This document shows positions 25,801 through 34,172 of a stretch of DNA of 64,000 nucleotides, piece after piece. Both the position numbers and the translations under genes were made by a program. Source of the stretch: Spirosoma sp. (GTDB lineage: Bacteria > Bacteroidota > Bacteroidia > Cytophagales > Spirosomataceae); the NCBI RefSeq assembly GCF_026391055.1, contig NZ_JAPLET010000025.1, positions 1 to 64,000 on the forward strand. The letters are read 5' to 3'. The notes beneath the pieces were generated by a model that was not told the DNA's origin, did no database searches, and was given only the letters and a program-made list of their open reading frames with translations. Each line of letters begins with the position of its first letter. Position 1 is the first letter of the stretch.

Positions 25801-26246
25801 GCAATGGCGTAATTGGTCCCCTGACAGGTTCAACATCAATGGCCTTACGCTCTCCTCTGGTTAAAGCAGTTTCGGCCGATGGCAAACAGGATATTTTTCA
25901 ATATGATATCCCCAAATTAGGCCCAGCCGCTATCGGCACAAAATCGGGTAGCTATCTGGTGTTTAATGACATTGACCTAACGGGTATTCAAAGCATTTCG
26001 CCATCTGTATTTGCATCAAACGATCAGGTAGCGGGTGGTAAACTCGAAGCCCGACTCGATTCGCCAACCGGTACGCTGCTGGGTGAAGCCGAGGTTAAGC
26101 AAGGCACACAAGGAGCCGTTAATCTGCCTTTCCGCCAGCCGGTTTCTGGTATTCACAAACTTTACCTGGTTTTTGTCAATCCCGAAGCGAAACAGAAACC
26201 ACTGTTTGCAGTAGATCAGGTTCAGTTCTCGACGCAGGGGATGTAA
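22815..26246 (+). CDS. ThuA / PQQ-type sugar dehydrogenase / PKD / cytochrome c fusion
   Basis: 1143-residue exported protein combining five parts. After a Sec signal (to about 30), a ThuA-like domain spans about 53-260 (VLVFSRTKGYRHGSI, GGGYVGIHAAADTEYDW). A six-bladed PQQ/soluble glucose dehydrogenase-like propeller lies at about 285-715 (DEPTELVVLDNGKVLFAER, HTGGSIAWDRKGNLYLS, VMGNRNPYRISVD). A PKD domain follows at about 720-805 (FDSKGSMDYDGD). A class I cytochrome c occupies about 880-965, with haem site CKACH near 890 and the ligand Met in the AMSAHPQ region. A C-terminal beta domain resembling CBM6 ends the protein. The architecture suggests periplasmic oxidation of a sugar with electrons passed to its own haem. 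A GLPGLI gene converges downstream. Confidence 0.92.
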   Translation: MKNSRLPSRALLLAGLLAAAVPSITAEAQTAAKRTAVAKPATKASESAVALNRVLVFSRTKGYRHGSIPAGKLAIMKLGKENGFAVDTTEDASKFTESNLKQYSAVIWLSTTGDVLDDAQQAAFERYIQAGGGYVGIHAAADTEYDWPWYNQLAGAYFLQHPKQQNAEIEIVDKNHPSTKMLPDRWKRWDEWYSYKSIQPDLKVLGKLDEKTYEGGKNGDNHPFIWHHDFDGGKAFYTGGGHTDESYVDPLFLQHILGGIKSVMATSLKFGQVKTQPFPEENRFDREVLTANLDEPTELVVLDNGKVLFAERKGALKLYDPKKKSVKVVANFPVFTKFEYGLMGLNIDPNFKENKWVYAYYSPITGKTVADTAQHLSRFVYDDVRDTLLMNTEKVLLTIPVKRDGCCHTGGSIAWDRKGNLYLSAGDDTNPFNSQGFAPIDERPGRSGWDARLTSSNTNDLRGKIMRIHPEADGTYTIPEGNLFPKGTAKTRPEIYVMGNRNPYRISVDQRTGFLYWGEVGPDAGENSPKYGPRGHDEMNQARKAGYFGWPLFVADNRPYNARTFADSTTGALFDPQKPINNSPHNTGLTELPPAQKAFIYYPYADSPEFGPIVGKGGRNAMGGPVYYYDDYAESSVKFPRHYDGKFFAYDWMRDWIHPVTMKENGDFVKMETFMPSTKFSHVIDMQFANDGSLYTLEYGQQWFAANADARLSRITYNAGNRKPIAMVNASKTVGSAPLTVKFDSKGSMDYDGDALKYSWSFGNGMPKQTTANPTVTFSKPGTYPATLTVTDAAGNVATKAMEIKVGNEEPKVDVAVTGNKTFYFPNKPVKYAVNVVDKEDGTLKKGISPDDVTMTIDYLEGFDKTMLAQGHQANLGFSTGKRLIELSDCKACHAIDKKSIGPAYIDVAKKYKGAFQIEGKLARKVINGGGGVWGEQAMSAHPQLKESEATDMVRYILSLADEKKVNRQPLAGDYLPAQQKKEGSYILTASYTDRGNGVIGPLTGSTSMALRSPLVKAVSADGKQDIFQYDIPKLGPAAIGTKSGSYLVFNDIDLTGIQSISPSVFASNDQVAGGKLEARLDSPTGTLLGEAEVKQGTQGAVNLPFRQPVSGIHKLYLVFVNPEAKQKPLFAVDQVQFSTQGM

Positions 26247-26251
26247 CACTG

Positions 26252-26310
26252 CGGCATTTACAAAAAAACGCCCCGGCTCTCGTAGTCGGGGCGTTTTTTT
26301 GTAAATGCCG
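26252..26310. terminator. Long perfect bidirectional terminator hairpin
   Basis: Arms 26252-26275 and 26287-26310 are perfectly complementary over 24 bp with an 11-base loop. Each arm contains a GC-rich top (CGCCCCG/CGGGGCG) and a seven-base A or T run, so the stem can work as a terminator in both directions. It lies between the convergent ThuA fusion and GLPGLI genes. Confidence 0.9.
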
Positions 26311-26327
26311 TCAATAGATCTGCCTCC

Positions 26328-27080
26328 TCAGTACCGTATTCCAGCCCAGCCGTATGGCGTTTGCCGGGCGCCTATCCGATCACTGATATGTTGCTTAATC
26401 AGCGCATCATAAGCCGCATCGGTCAACTTCTTGCCTTTCTGCTTCGGCAGTTTCATATCTTCTGGTGTAAGTGCACGAAATGCGACATTAACAGCTTCGA
26501 TCGTTACGTCACCATCATTAACGTCCAGTTCCAGAATAAGCCCGGGGAGGCCGTTCATCCGCTCAGGACCCGCCGAAACGGGGATATCCTGCGCAAACCA
26601 AGCCGTAATTTTTTGTTTTTTGATCGGATCTTCGGTTTCGGCTTTCATGCAGATGTAGCCTGCCACTTCTTTGATCTGATTGCCGATTTTCCAGACGGGG
26701 GCGTGTAGCGAATCGTCAACGATGTAGGTCTTGCCAAGCATCTCGATAATATCCGTTTTTTTATCTTTATCGAAATTACGATATAGATAAAACTCCGATT
26801 TGCGCCACGAATACCCGCCCTCTTCGGGTTCATCACTATTGTAGGTATAAAGGCTTTCGTTCGGGCTAAAGGCCAGTTTCATCTTAATGCCCTTGTTGTC
26901 CTCCTCCCAGTTTTTCCAGGTTTGGGTTTCGCGGTCTTTTTGCTCCTGACTCAAAAACGTAAGCCGATTGGTGATTTTAAGCCAGTGTTCTTTCCGGACA
27001 TAGGTAACCACACCTTCCGATTTCTGGGCCATTGTTACCGAGCTGGTCAACAGGCACAAGAGTATCAATATATTTTTCAT
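26328..27080 (-). CDS. GLPGLI-family protein
   Basis: 250 residues with a signal peptide (MKNILILLCLLTSSVTMAQ) and the name-giving motif GLPGLILELDVNDG near residue 170. Other family blocks are GKTYIVDDSLHAPVWKIGNQ, AGYICMKAETEDP and TAWFAQDIPVSAGPERM. GLPGLI proteins are Bacteroidota-specific exported proteins of unknown biochemical role. They are often encoded next to a TonB-dependent or outer-membrane barrel gene, as here: the barrel gene ends 19 bases upstream on the same strand. The pair is probably one transcription unit and ends at the long hairpin at 26252. Confidence 0.93.
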   Translation of the reverse strand: MKNILILLCLLTSSVTMAQKSEGVVTYVRKEHWLKITNRLTFLSQEQKDRETQTWKNWEEDNKGIKMKLAFSPNESLYTYNSDEPEEGGYSWRKSEFYLYRNFDKDKKTDIIEMLGKTYIVDDSLHAPVWKIGNQIKEVAGYICMKAETEDPIKKQKITAWFAQDIPVSAGPERMNGLPGLILELDVNDGDVTIEAVNVAFRALTPEDMKLPKQKGKKLTDAAYDALIKQHISDRIGARQTPYGWAGIRY

Positions 27081-27099
27081 GATAGAGAGTTAATTAAGA

Positions 27100-29955
27100 T
27101 CAATAAAAGCCATCCCGGCGCACCTTACCCTGAACACCGCGCATGTTGTAGGTAATGCTCAACATGAAATAACGCGCCAGCGACTGTATCCGCTCGGTAC
27201 TGGTGTAGTTCTGTCCGGCATACTGCGATATAACAACGTTGCGGTTAAGCAGGTCATAGGCCGACAGCCGAATTTCAGCCTTTTTAGCTTTTCCCAGAAT
27301 GTGATAGATCGACGTGTTCAGAATTGGGATCTGCTGGTTGAAATTCAGCCGTTCGTTTTTATACGTTCGGTAGTTAAGAGAGGTGTTGAAGAAAATACTA
27401 CCCGGTAGCTGCAAATTCAGATCGCCCCGGAACGAGTTGTTATAGATAATCTGATTCTGCGCCGTATTGATCGAATACCGTGTATCTGTAACGTTGAAGT
27501 TAGCATTGGCATAAAAGGCAATCCATTCCTTCGGCGTCAGTGCCAGCTGGCCTCCAAACGAGTAGTTCTGGTTATTTGTCTCATTCAGCACCGTGTTGAT
27601 ACGCGTCAGATTATGTCCGAAGCTCAATTGCGTATTCAGATTTAGCGTGGCTTTTGTCTTCTTCAGCGGAAAGCCAAATCCAAGGTACGAACCCAGATTA
27701 CGACCTCCCGTCAGGTTTTCGGGCATGGTTGTTACAATGTTGGTTTGTGGGTCAACCGTTTGGCTGTACACGATCTGATTTACATAATAGGTTGTGTAGA
27801 CATTAGCCCAAAAATTGGTAAAGCTTCCCGGATTGAAATAGTTGAAGTAGCCGCTGATGTTATGGTTCAACTGAGGCAGCAGATTGGGGTTTCCGCGGGT
27901 TACGAACAAGGGGTTGCTGTTACTAGTAACCGGCTGCAAATCCCTCGACGACGGTATCTGGACACCTACATCGTAGCCCGCATAGAGGGAGCGGTTGTTT
28001 TTCATTGAGTAATTGAGCGACACATTCGGAATCACGGTTGTATACGTCCGCTGGATAGGCTGGAGTGGCTGATCCTCGTTCCGGGCATACTTCCCGTCGA
28101 GCCGGAATTGCTGACCGGCTACCCCCGCTGAAATATTAAATCCCTTGAACGAATACCGCAGGCTGCTACCAAGCCGGTTGAACAGGTAATTGTTTTTATA
28201 GTATAGGCTCAGCGAGTCTACTCGCCGACGACTGTCATTTAGGTTGGTAACATCCCGGTCTACTTCATCGTTTCGCAGGCTAAAGTTGTAAAACGTTTCC
28301 CAAGTGTACTTTTTGGCAAAGGGCTCCACATAGAGCAGGTTGGCTTTGTATTGATTACTTCGCGAGGTGGTACCCTGATCCTGATTCAGGACGCGCAGCA
28401 TATCGTTGACACTGGTGGCCTGAAAAAATTGATTCTGGGCTTTCAGTATCAGGTCGCCATCATTTGAATTGGTCTGAAAGGTACCGCTAGCGGCTAAACT
28501 ACGCCCTTTCTTCTTCAGCTTTAACCGATACAGAAAGGTGTTAGCCATAGCAAATTGATTGGCCGAGGTGTTGTTCAGTGTCTGGCTGTTGGTGGTTGGC
28601 ACCTCGCTGCCCGTTCCTGAGTTGAGGAATACCCGCTGTAAGCTTCGCAGATTGCTAGTACCATTACCGAACCGCCCGTTACTGATTACCACCAGCGTTT
28701 GCATGGAGTCGAGTTGTTTCTCAAAACGAAAACTGATCCGATGGTTTGTATTCAGGTTCGACTGATTACTGGTATCCGTAGTGCGGAGTGACGAAGTTCC
28801 AGGCAGATAGCGTTTATTTTCGCGAAGGGCATCCAGGTCGATACGCGTCTGGTTATAATAGTAGCTGGTACTCAGTTTGGTTTTCTTGGTATCGTAGTTG
28901 TAGTTGATACCACCGGCTGAATTTTTGGAGAAACCCCGTCCTTCGCCCCCGCCTACGGGCACTGTCAGGCTTTCATTATCGTCGCCAAAATAAATATACC
29001 GGTTTGCACCACTGAAGCCGAAATCGGCATTGTCGTTGAAACTGAATGCATTACTACCCCTGAAATCCTGATAGTCATTGAACGACAAGCCTTGCTGGTT
29101 CGTATTATTGCCCAGCAATATAGCCGAGAACTGCTGCTTGCTATCGAACTTATTGTACATTCCTTTCCCATCGAACCGGGCCGAAACATTGTTGGATGCC
29201 GGGCCGCCACCAGCCGTCACTTTCCCAAAGCCGCCCTTCTTGAATTCTTCTTTCAGCTCCAGATTAACCGTTTTTTCTTTTTTGCCATCGTTTATACCCG
29301 TCAATTTGGCCTGTTCTGTTTTATCGTCAAAGACCTGCACTTTGGTAATGGCTTCGGCCTGTAGGTTTTTGGTAGCTGCCTTGGGATCATTCCCAAAAAA
29401 GCTCTTGCCATCTACGGTCACTTTTTTCACTTCCTGTCCCTGCGCCCGGATATTGCCGTCCTGGTCGATCTGCACACCGGGCAGCTTTCGGAGTAGGTCC
29501 TCAACCGTTGAGCCGGGTGGTACTTTAAACGAACTGGCGTTATACTCGATCGTATCGCCTTTAATCGTTAGCGGTGCTTTGGCAGTTCTGACTACAACCT
29601 CCATCAGCTCCCGTGTAATAGGCTTTAATTTCAATGCACCAAGGTCAATCAGTGCGTCACCGGTTGGTTTTATCACCTGGTTGTAAGGAATGAAGCCAAC
29701 AAATGAAATTTTCAGGACATAGTTTGCTGCTTTCAGGTTTTTAAACGAAAAAGCACCGTTGTCGCCGGTGCGGGTAAAGTTTACCAAAGAAGAATCTTTG
29801 GCATTCAGCAGCATAACGGTAGAAGAAGCTAGTGGTGCTGACGTCGTATCGACGGCTCGGCCCTGTAACGTAAAGCGTGTGGGCGCAGTTGGACTCTGCG
29901 CATAAAGCATAGCCGACAGCAGACACAATACGGCCAGCAGGAAAAGGTTTTTCAT
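27100..29955 (-). CDS. TonB-dependent-receptor-like outer-membrane barrel with carboxypeptidase-like domain
   Basis: 951-residue outer-membrane protein. A signal peptide is followed by a carboxypeptidase-regulatory-like domain (about 25-115: FTLQGRAVDTTSAPLASST, YVLKISFVGFIPYNQ). A plug domain follows (DLLRKLPGVQIDQDGNIRAQG, KVTVDGKSFFGNDPKAATKN). The large C-terminal barrel is of the OMP_b-brl_3 type. TonB-box sequence is not obvious. The barrel group is usually paired with a GLPGLI protein, as seen 19 bases downstream. Cargo is unknown. The start at 29955 (MKNLFLLAVLCLLS) gives a normal signal, and a -7 word lies about 40 bases upstream. Confidence 0.92.
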   Translation of the reverse strand: MKNLFLLAVLCLLSAMLYAQSPTAPTRFTLQGRAVDTTSAPLASSTVMLLNAKDSSLVNFTRTGDNGAFSFKNLKAANYVLKISFVGFIPYNQVIKPTGDALIDLGALKLKPITRELMEVVVRTAKAPLTIKGDTIEYNASSFKVPPGSTVEDLLRKLPGVQIDQDGNIRAQGQEVKKVTVDGKSFFGNDPKAATKNLQAEAITKVQVFDDKTEQAKLTGINDGKKEKTVNLELKEEFKKGGFGKVTAGGGPASNNVSARFDGKGMYNKFDSKQQFSAILLGNNTNQQGLSFNDYQDFRGSNAFSFNDNADFGFSGANRYIYFGDDNESLTVPVGGGEGRGFSKNSAGGINYNYDTKKTKLSTSYYYNQTRIDLDALRENKRYLPGTSSLRTTDTSNQSNLNTNHRISFRFEKQLDSMQTLVVISNGRFGNGTSNLRSLQRVFLNSGTGSEVPTTNSQTLNNTSANQFAMANTFLYRLKLKKKGRSLAASGTFQTNSNDGDLILKAQNQFFQATSVNDMLRVLNQDQGTTSRSNQYKANLLYVEPFAKKYTWETFYNFSLRNDEVDRDVTNLNDSRRRVDSLSLYYKNNYLFNRLGSSLRYSFKGFNISAGVAGQQFRLDGKYARNEDQPLQPIQRTYTTVIPNVSLNYSMKNNRSLYAGYDVGVQIPSSRDLQPVTSNSNPLFVTRGNPNLLPQLNHNISGYFNYFNPGSFTNFWANVYTTYYVNQIVYSQTVDPQTNIVTTMPENLTGGRNLGSYLGFGFPLKKTKATLNLNTQLSFGHNLTRINTVLNETNNQNYSFGGQLALTPKEWIAFYANANFNVTDTRYSINTAQNQIIYNNSFRGDLNLQLPGSIFFNTSLNYRTYKNERLNFNQQIPILNTSIYHILGKAKKAEIRLSAYDLLNRNVVISQYAGQNYTSTERIQSLARYFMLSITYNMRGVQGKVRRDGFY

Positions 29956-29992
29956 ACGGGAAAAGGTAAAGGTTGAACAGGAGTGATAGAGG

Positions 29993-30000
29993 CAAAGCTA
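29993..30000 (-). promoter_or_regulatory. -7 promoter word for the barrel/GLPGLI operon
   Basis: Minus strand reads TAGCTTTG, a perfect TAnnTTTG, with the start codon about 38 bases downstream. No confident -33 word. Confidence 0.55.
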
Positions 30001-30201
30001 AGCGCAATACAATCAAATGATCATGCAGTTAACGATTTTTAACTAAATTTATAGTAGTTAATTTAGCAAACGGCTAACTACGCTCATAATGAGTCATTTT
30101 CCGGTCAAAGCGTTGCACTCACTAGCTCATATGAGAAAAAAAGAGGGGAAATTCCACACGCGGAGGCAAACAATTTAGGGAAAGGCACTACCCACTCTAG
30201 C

Positions 30202-31509
30202 TTATGACTCCAGAACCTGCCGGATAGCGCTTGCTTTCAGTAAGCATTCCTCCCATTCCTGCGCCGGATCGGCATCGTACGTTATAGCACTCCCAACCGA
30301 AAACGAAGCATACTGTTGCCGGGCGTCGTACAGTAATGTCCGGATCACCACATTAAAATCAAAATCACCTTCTGGTGTCACAAAACCTATCGCGCCTGAG
30401 TAAACTCCCCGCCTGCTCACTTCCAGTTCGTCAATAAGTTGCATGGCCCGAATCTTGGGGGCTCCCGTCATGCTGCCCATCGGAAATGCCTGACGCAGTG
30501 CATCGGCCCATGAAACGCTATCCCGCAGCGTGGCCGAAACGGTAGAAATCATCTGATACACTTGCCGAAATCCATAAATACCAAACAGTTCATCCACGCG
30601 GACACTACCCGTTACGGCACTTCGGGCCAGGTCGTTCCTGACCAGATCGACAATCATCAGATTTTCGGCCCGCTCCTTTTCTGAATTAATAAGCTGATTG
30701 CGCAGAAGAGCGTCTTCATCGGGCGTTTGTCCACGCCGGATGGTGCCCTTGATGGGCTGGGTCACAAGACGACTGGCCTCTTTTTTTAAAAACCGCTCGG
30801 GCGAGGCTCCTATAATGTACTTATCACCCAGCTTGATAAAGTTCGAAAAGGGCATTGGCGACCGCTCATTCAGCGCCTGATACGTTGCCAGCGGATTGAG
30901 TTGAGCCTGATCGGCAAAAAACTCTATGCAGTAATTTAATTCATACACATCACCTGCTACAATGTGCTCTTTGATTTGGCGAACGGCAGCTTGGTACTCC
31001 GTTGGCGTAACGCGGCACTGAACGGAAACGGGCGTTTTTTTGGGGGTGCTCAATGCCTGAGCGCTGTCATGAGCCGCTATTCCTTTGAGCAGTTGATCGA
31101 TGTTGCCCGCTCCGCGGACAACGACGGTATTGTCTGTCGTAAAGTCAATAACCCATTCCGGCTCCACAAAATAAACATCGGGCAACTCAAGTCGGGTAGA
31201 GTTACGGCTACTCAATACCTCTAGTTGGTTTTTTAGATCATAGCCGAAGTAGCCGACCATAAATGACGGCTCATCACGGTGCGCCTTCTCCAGCGTCCGA
31301 AAGGCGTCTATACCAGCCACATTTGAAAAAGAAACAACCCGTTTCGAACCAACAAACAGTCGGTTGGGAAACGGGCCATTAGGGTAAGTGGTCTCGTTGT
31401 TGTTCAGGAAGGCAACAAAGCCATTCGAATGTGCTTCCCGGCTGATAGCCCAGGCCAGGGCCTGCCAACGCCATATCAGCGGGTTTTCAATCGGCACACA
31501 GACAGCCAT
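30202..31509 (-). CDS. pabB: Aminodeoxychorismate synthase component I
   Basis: Chorismate-using enzyme of the p-aminobenzoate/folate pathway, about 435 residues. The C-terminal chorismate-binding domain has the PabB-type PIKGTIRRG, where Lys replaces the Ala of anthranilate synthases, plus DLVRNDLARSA, GSMTGAPKIRAMQLIDELE and RGVYSGAIGF. The glutaminase subunit (PabA) and lyase (PabC) are not adjacent. The ATG at 31509 is preferred; a GTG at 31515 overlaps the last base of the upstream NYN-CSD stop (TAGTG). Either way the two genes are tightly coupled. No Shine-Dalgarno sequence is visible. Confidence 0.9.
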   Translation of the reverse strand: MAVCVPIENPLIWRWQALAWAISREAHSNGFVAFLNNNETTYPNGPFPNRLFVGSKRVVSFSNVAGIDAFRTLEKAHRDEPSFMVGYFGYDLKNQLEVLSSRNSTRLELPDVYFVEPEWVIDFTTDNTVVVRGAGNIDQLLKGIAAHDSAQALSTPKKTPVSVQCRVTPTEYQAAVRQIKEHIVAGDVYELNYCIEFFADQAQLNPLATYQALNERSPMPFSNFIKLGDKYIIGASPERFLKKEASRLVTQPIKGTIRRGQTPDEDALLRNQLINSEKERAENLMIVDLVRNDLARSAVTGSVRVDELFGIYGFRQVYQMISTVSATLRDSVSWADALRQAFPMGSMTGAPKIRAMQLIDELEVSRRGVYSGAIGFVTPEGDFDFNVVIRTLLYDARQQYASFSVGSAITYDADPAQEWEECLLKASAIRQVLES

Positions 31510-31514
31510 TGACA

Positions 31515-32531
31515 CTAAGGATGCAACAGACGAACGTCGATGGCGATATCTTTTCCTTCAGCGTTTCGCCCTACCGTAAATTCCACCTCGTCGTCTACCT
31601 GTAATTCGTTAAAATCAGTGTCAATCAAACTTGTATAATGAAAGAACAGGTTGTTTGGCGGGTAGTTTACGAAGCCGTAGCCCGTTTTCAGACTGCGGAT
31701 CGTGCTGATTTTACGACCTTCAGAATCATCAAGTCCATCCGCCAAATTATAATTTGGCTCATCGGCGGGCAGGTAAGCTTCATCGTAGGCATCGGCCGCA
31801 TTGAGTCCGCCGAAGCTATTACCGTTACTATAACTACTGCCATTGGCAGGAACGGTGGTAAACGTTGGGCGGGTTTGCTGCTTCACGAACAGGTTTTGAA
31901 TAACCATATCGTTCCGGCGGCTCCGGTCGTCAATCAACCCGTGCATACCAACCGGATACGAAACTTCTTCCAATAAATCCTGGGAGGTACGCGTCACCTG
32001 CTTTTCACCCTGCTCATTGAGGAATTCAAAATCCCAGCTAAGTACCATAATTCGGGAGCCAAGCGTATTGAGTTTACGAATGAGTGGCACATAGTCTCCA
32101 TCAGAGGTAATCAATACGACAACATCAAATTTCTTGTACTGGGCCAACTCAAAAGCTTCGAGTGCCAGCCATACATCAATGCCTTTTTCCTGCCGGTAAC
32201 CCTGATACGTTTTTACGGGTAAATAGTGAGTAACTACCCCCTCCGACATCAGGATATCATCAAACAACCGATCGTAAAACAGCTGATTTCCACGCTGGTT
32301 AGCTTCGTGGGCATTAAGCCGCCCCCGGAAGTAGTGGGCGTCTACAATCTGGCATAAACGTTCATTTACACCTTCCTCTTCAGCTACCTGCCGGCGAATA
32401 AAGGCGTGCAAACCTGATATACTTATACGACTGCGACGTTCATGAGAATAGTTATAATAGTTGCTTACATGTAGAAAATAATTTCCGTCATAAAATACCC
32501 CGATGCGGGTTAATCTGGATGCTGTTGGCAT
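31515..32531 (-). CDS. NYN-domain (LabA-like PIN) protein fused to a cold-shock domain
   Basis: 338 residues. The N-terminal NYN/LabA-like domain (about 8-190) has the acidic sites of a PIN-like nuclease: GVFYDGNYFLH near 15, then the segment EKGIDVWLALEAFELAQ and VVVLITSDGDYVPLIRKL. After a low-complexity linker (NGSSYSNGNSFGG), a cold-shock domain occupies about 275-337, with RNP motifs in altered form (LKTGYGFVNYPP, NLFFHYTSL) and the ending VRLLHP. A nuclease fold plus a nucleic-acid-binding domain suggests action on RNA; this is inference. Upstream it is divergent from hisB; downstream it is coupled to pabB, though no metabolic link is evident. Confidence 0.88.
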   Translation of the reverse strand: MPTASRLTRIGVFYDGNYFLHVSNYYNYSHERRSRISISGLHAFIRRQVAEEEGVNERLCQIVDAHYFRGRLNAHEANQRGNQLFYDRLFDDILMSEGVVTHYLPVKTYQGYRQEKGIDVWLALEAFELAQYKKFDVVVLITSDGDYVPLIRKLNTLGSRIMVLSWDFEFLNEQGEKQVTRTSQDLLEEVSYPVGMHGLIDDRSRRNDMVIQNLFVKQQTRPTFTTVPANGSSYSNGNSFGGLNAADAYDEAYLPADEPNYNLADGLDDSEGRKISTIRSLKTGYGFVNYPPNNLFFHYTSLIDTDFNELQVDDEVEFTVGRNAEGKDIAIDVRLLHP

Positions 32532-32780
32532 GTTATTAACTAAGATTTGGTACGTGTAATGTTTTATAAGAACTTCTTGAAGAGAGGACTGTTTTTTCTA
32601 CTGTGCTTATGTGTCTATATGAACTATGTTTCCGTAATCAGCTAAACTTTATGGGTACTTAGTTAACAGAACAATCAAAAATATAATCAAAAAGATTACA
32701 TTAAATTTATGATATGGATATTGATAGAAACGGTAGAAACAGTTATACAAGAACTCTAATGCAAAAGTAGTATATTTTCG

Positions 32781-32808
32781 TTTGTAATACGCCCTGACTG
32801 TATCTTTG
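32781..32808 (+). promoter_or_regulatory. hisB: Promoter of hisB
   Basis: TTTG (32781-32784) then, after 16 bases, TATCTTTG (32801-32808), a perfect -7 word. Spacing is slightly shorter than the usual 19. The start codon at 32831 gives a leader of about 18 bases. The remainder of the gap 32532-32830 is AT-rich and without a gene. Confidence 0.65.
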
Positions 32809-32830
32809 TCGGATTTCTCTTATCCGTATT

Positions 32831-33979
32831 ATGCAAAAAATAGTATTTATTGACCGCGACGGGACGCTTATTGCCGAGCCACAACCCGATCAACAGGTTG
32901 ACTCACTCGCCAAACTGGATTTCATTCCAAAAGCTATTTCGGCCATGCGGAAAATTGCCGAAGATACTACGTATGAACTCGTTATGGTCACTAATCAGGA
33001 CGGACTGGGCACTGGCTCCTTTCCCGAAGATACGTTCTGGCCAGCTCATAATAAAATGATGTCCACGTTTGCCGGCGAAAACGTCAACTTTGCGGCTGTG
33101 CATATCGACCGTCATTTCCCGCACGATAATTCGTCTACCCGGAAACCCGGCGTTGGTATGTTAACGCAGTATTTCGAGGCTTCGTATGACCTGGCCAACA
33201 GTTTCGTTATTGGCGACCGGCTAACCGATGTTCAACTAGCTGTAAACCTGGGTGCTAAGGCTATCTTATTCATGCCTCCAAACGGATTAGCGGCCGTACA
33301 ATCCGCTGATGTCAGTGGCTTGACCGAAGCCATGAAACAGGCCATTGTACTCCAGACCGGCGACTGGGACGAGATTTACGAATTTTTGCGTTTACCCGCC
33401 CGCACTACCGTTGTGGAACGGAATACGAAAGAGACGCAAATTCGCGTAGAGTTGAATCTCGATGGACGCGGCCGGGCCGACATTCATACCGGACTTGGTT
33501 TTTTCGACCACATGCTCGATCAGGTAGCCAAACATTCGGGTGCCGACCTGGCGATCCATGTCAATGGCGATTTACACATTGATGAACACCACACGATAGA
33601 AGACACGGCTTTGGCGCTCGGCGAAGCTTATCGACGTGCCCTTGGCGATAAACGGGGCATCAGCCGTTATGGGTTCCTGTTGCCAATGGATGAAGCCCTA
33701 GCGCAGGTGGGTATTGATTTTTCAGGCCGTCCGTGGCTGGTTTGGGATGCCGAATTCAAGCGGGAGAAGATCGGCGACATGCCAACCGAGATGTTTTACC
33801 ATTTCTTTAAATCGTTTTCCGATACGGCGCTTTGCAACCTAAACATTAAAGTGGAAGGCGATAATGAACACCATAAAATAGAGGCCATTTTCAAAGCATT
33901 TGCCAAAGCCATAAAAATGGCCGTTCGGCGCAACATCAACGAATTAGACAACCTTCCCAGTACGAAGGGCGTTTTATAA
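32831..33979 (+). CDS. hisB: Bifunctional histidinol-phosphatase / imidazoleglycerol-phosphate dehydratase
   Basis: Two histidine-biosynthesis steps in one 382-residue protein. The N-terminal HAD phosphatase (about 1-170) starts [10 protein letters not shown], with the nucleophile Asp and the DGT motif, and has the later acidic loop [10 protein letters not shown]. The C-terminal dehydratase (about 190-382) carries the duplicated metal-binding motifs [14 protein letters not shown] and [14 protein letters not shown], plus [19 protein letters not shown]. The fusion is normal for Bacteroidota and enterobacteria. No other his gene is next to it, so here it is detached from a his operon and has its own promoter. 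Confidence 0.96.
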   Translation: MQKIVFIDRDGTLIAEPQPDQQVDSLAKLDFIPKAISAMRKIAEDTTYELVMVTNQDGLGTGSFPEDTFWPAHNKMMSTFAGENVNFAAVHIDRHFPHDNSSTRKPGVGMLTQYFEASYDLANSFVIGDRLTDVQLAVNLGAKAILFMPPNGLAAVQSADVSGLTEAMKQAIVLQTGDWDEIYEFLRLPARTTVVERNTKETQIRVELNLDGRGRADIHTGLGFFDHMLDQVAKHSGADLAIHVNGDLHIDEHHTIEDTALALGEAYRRALGDKRGISRYGFLLPMDEALAQVGIDFSGRPWLVWDAEFKREKIGDMPTEMFYHFFKSFSDTALCNLNIKVEGDNEHHKIEAIFKAFAKAIKMAVRRNINELDNLPSTKGVL

Positions 33980-33983
33980 TCAA

Positions 33984-34016
33984 AAACCTGCAAGGTCTTT
34001 GGAATCGTATAGGTTT
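33984..34016. repeat. Degenerate AAACCTGCAAGG-type inverted repeat
   Basis: AAACCTGCAAGG (33985-33996) faces TCGTATAGGTTT (34005-34016); eight of 12 positions match as an inverted repeat. It follows hisB and precedes the small membrane peptide. A T-run is lacking, so a terminator role is uncertain. Confidence 0.4.
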
Positions 34017-34034
34017 AAAATCAAAAGCCTCTGT

Positions 34035-34042
34035 TATTTTTG
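34035..34042 (+). promoter_or_regulatory. -7 promoter word for the 33-residue ORF
   Basis: TATTTTTG is a perfect TAnnTTTG, 25 bases before the ATG at 34068. A -33 word at standard spacing is not obvious. Confidence 0.5.
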
Positions 34043-34067
34043 CACCGGAATTCAACTGAACATCGAT

Positions 34068-34169
34068 ATGGATTTATCAACACCTTTGACACTTCTGTTT
34101 TACGCAGTACTCTTAATCTCTGCGTTCATAACGGGTCGCTGGCTAGAGCGCAACGACCGGAAGTATTAA
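34068..34169 (+). CDS. 33-residue predicted membrane peptide
   Basis: Short ORF reading MDLSTPLTLLFYAVLLIS, continuing to GRWLERNDRKY. One hydrophobic helix (about residues 7-22) is followed by a strongly charged tail, as expected for a single-pass membrane peptide with its C-terminus in the cytoplasm. A -7 promoter word lies 25 bases upstream. I do not recognise a family. It could be a small regulatory or complex-assembly peptide, or a chance ORF; the clean membrane-plus-charged-tail layout and the promoter favour a real gene. Confidence 0.5.
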   Translation: MDLSTPLTLLFYAVLLISAFITGRWLERNDRKY

Positions 34170-34172
34170 TTC

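Noticed and set aside
29078-29686. 202-residue plus-strand frame opposite the outer-membrane barrel gene
   Set aside because: Antisense shadow of a strongly supported gene; no domain or start signal.
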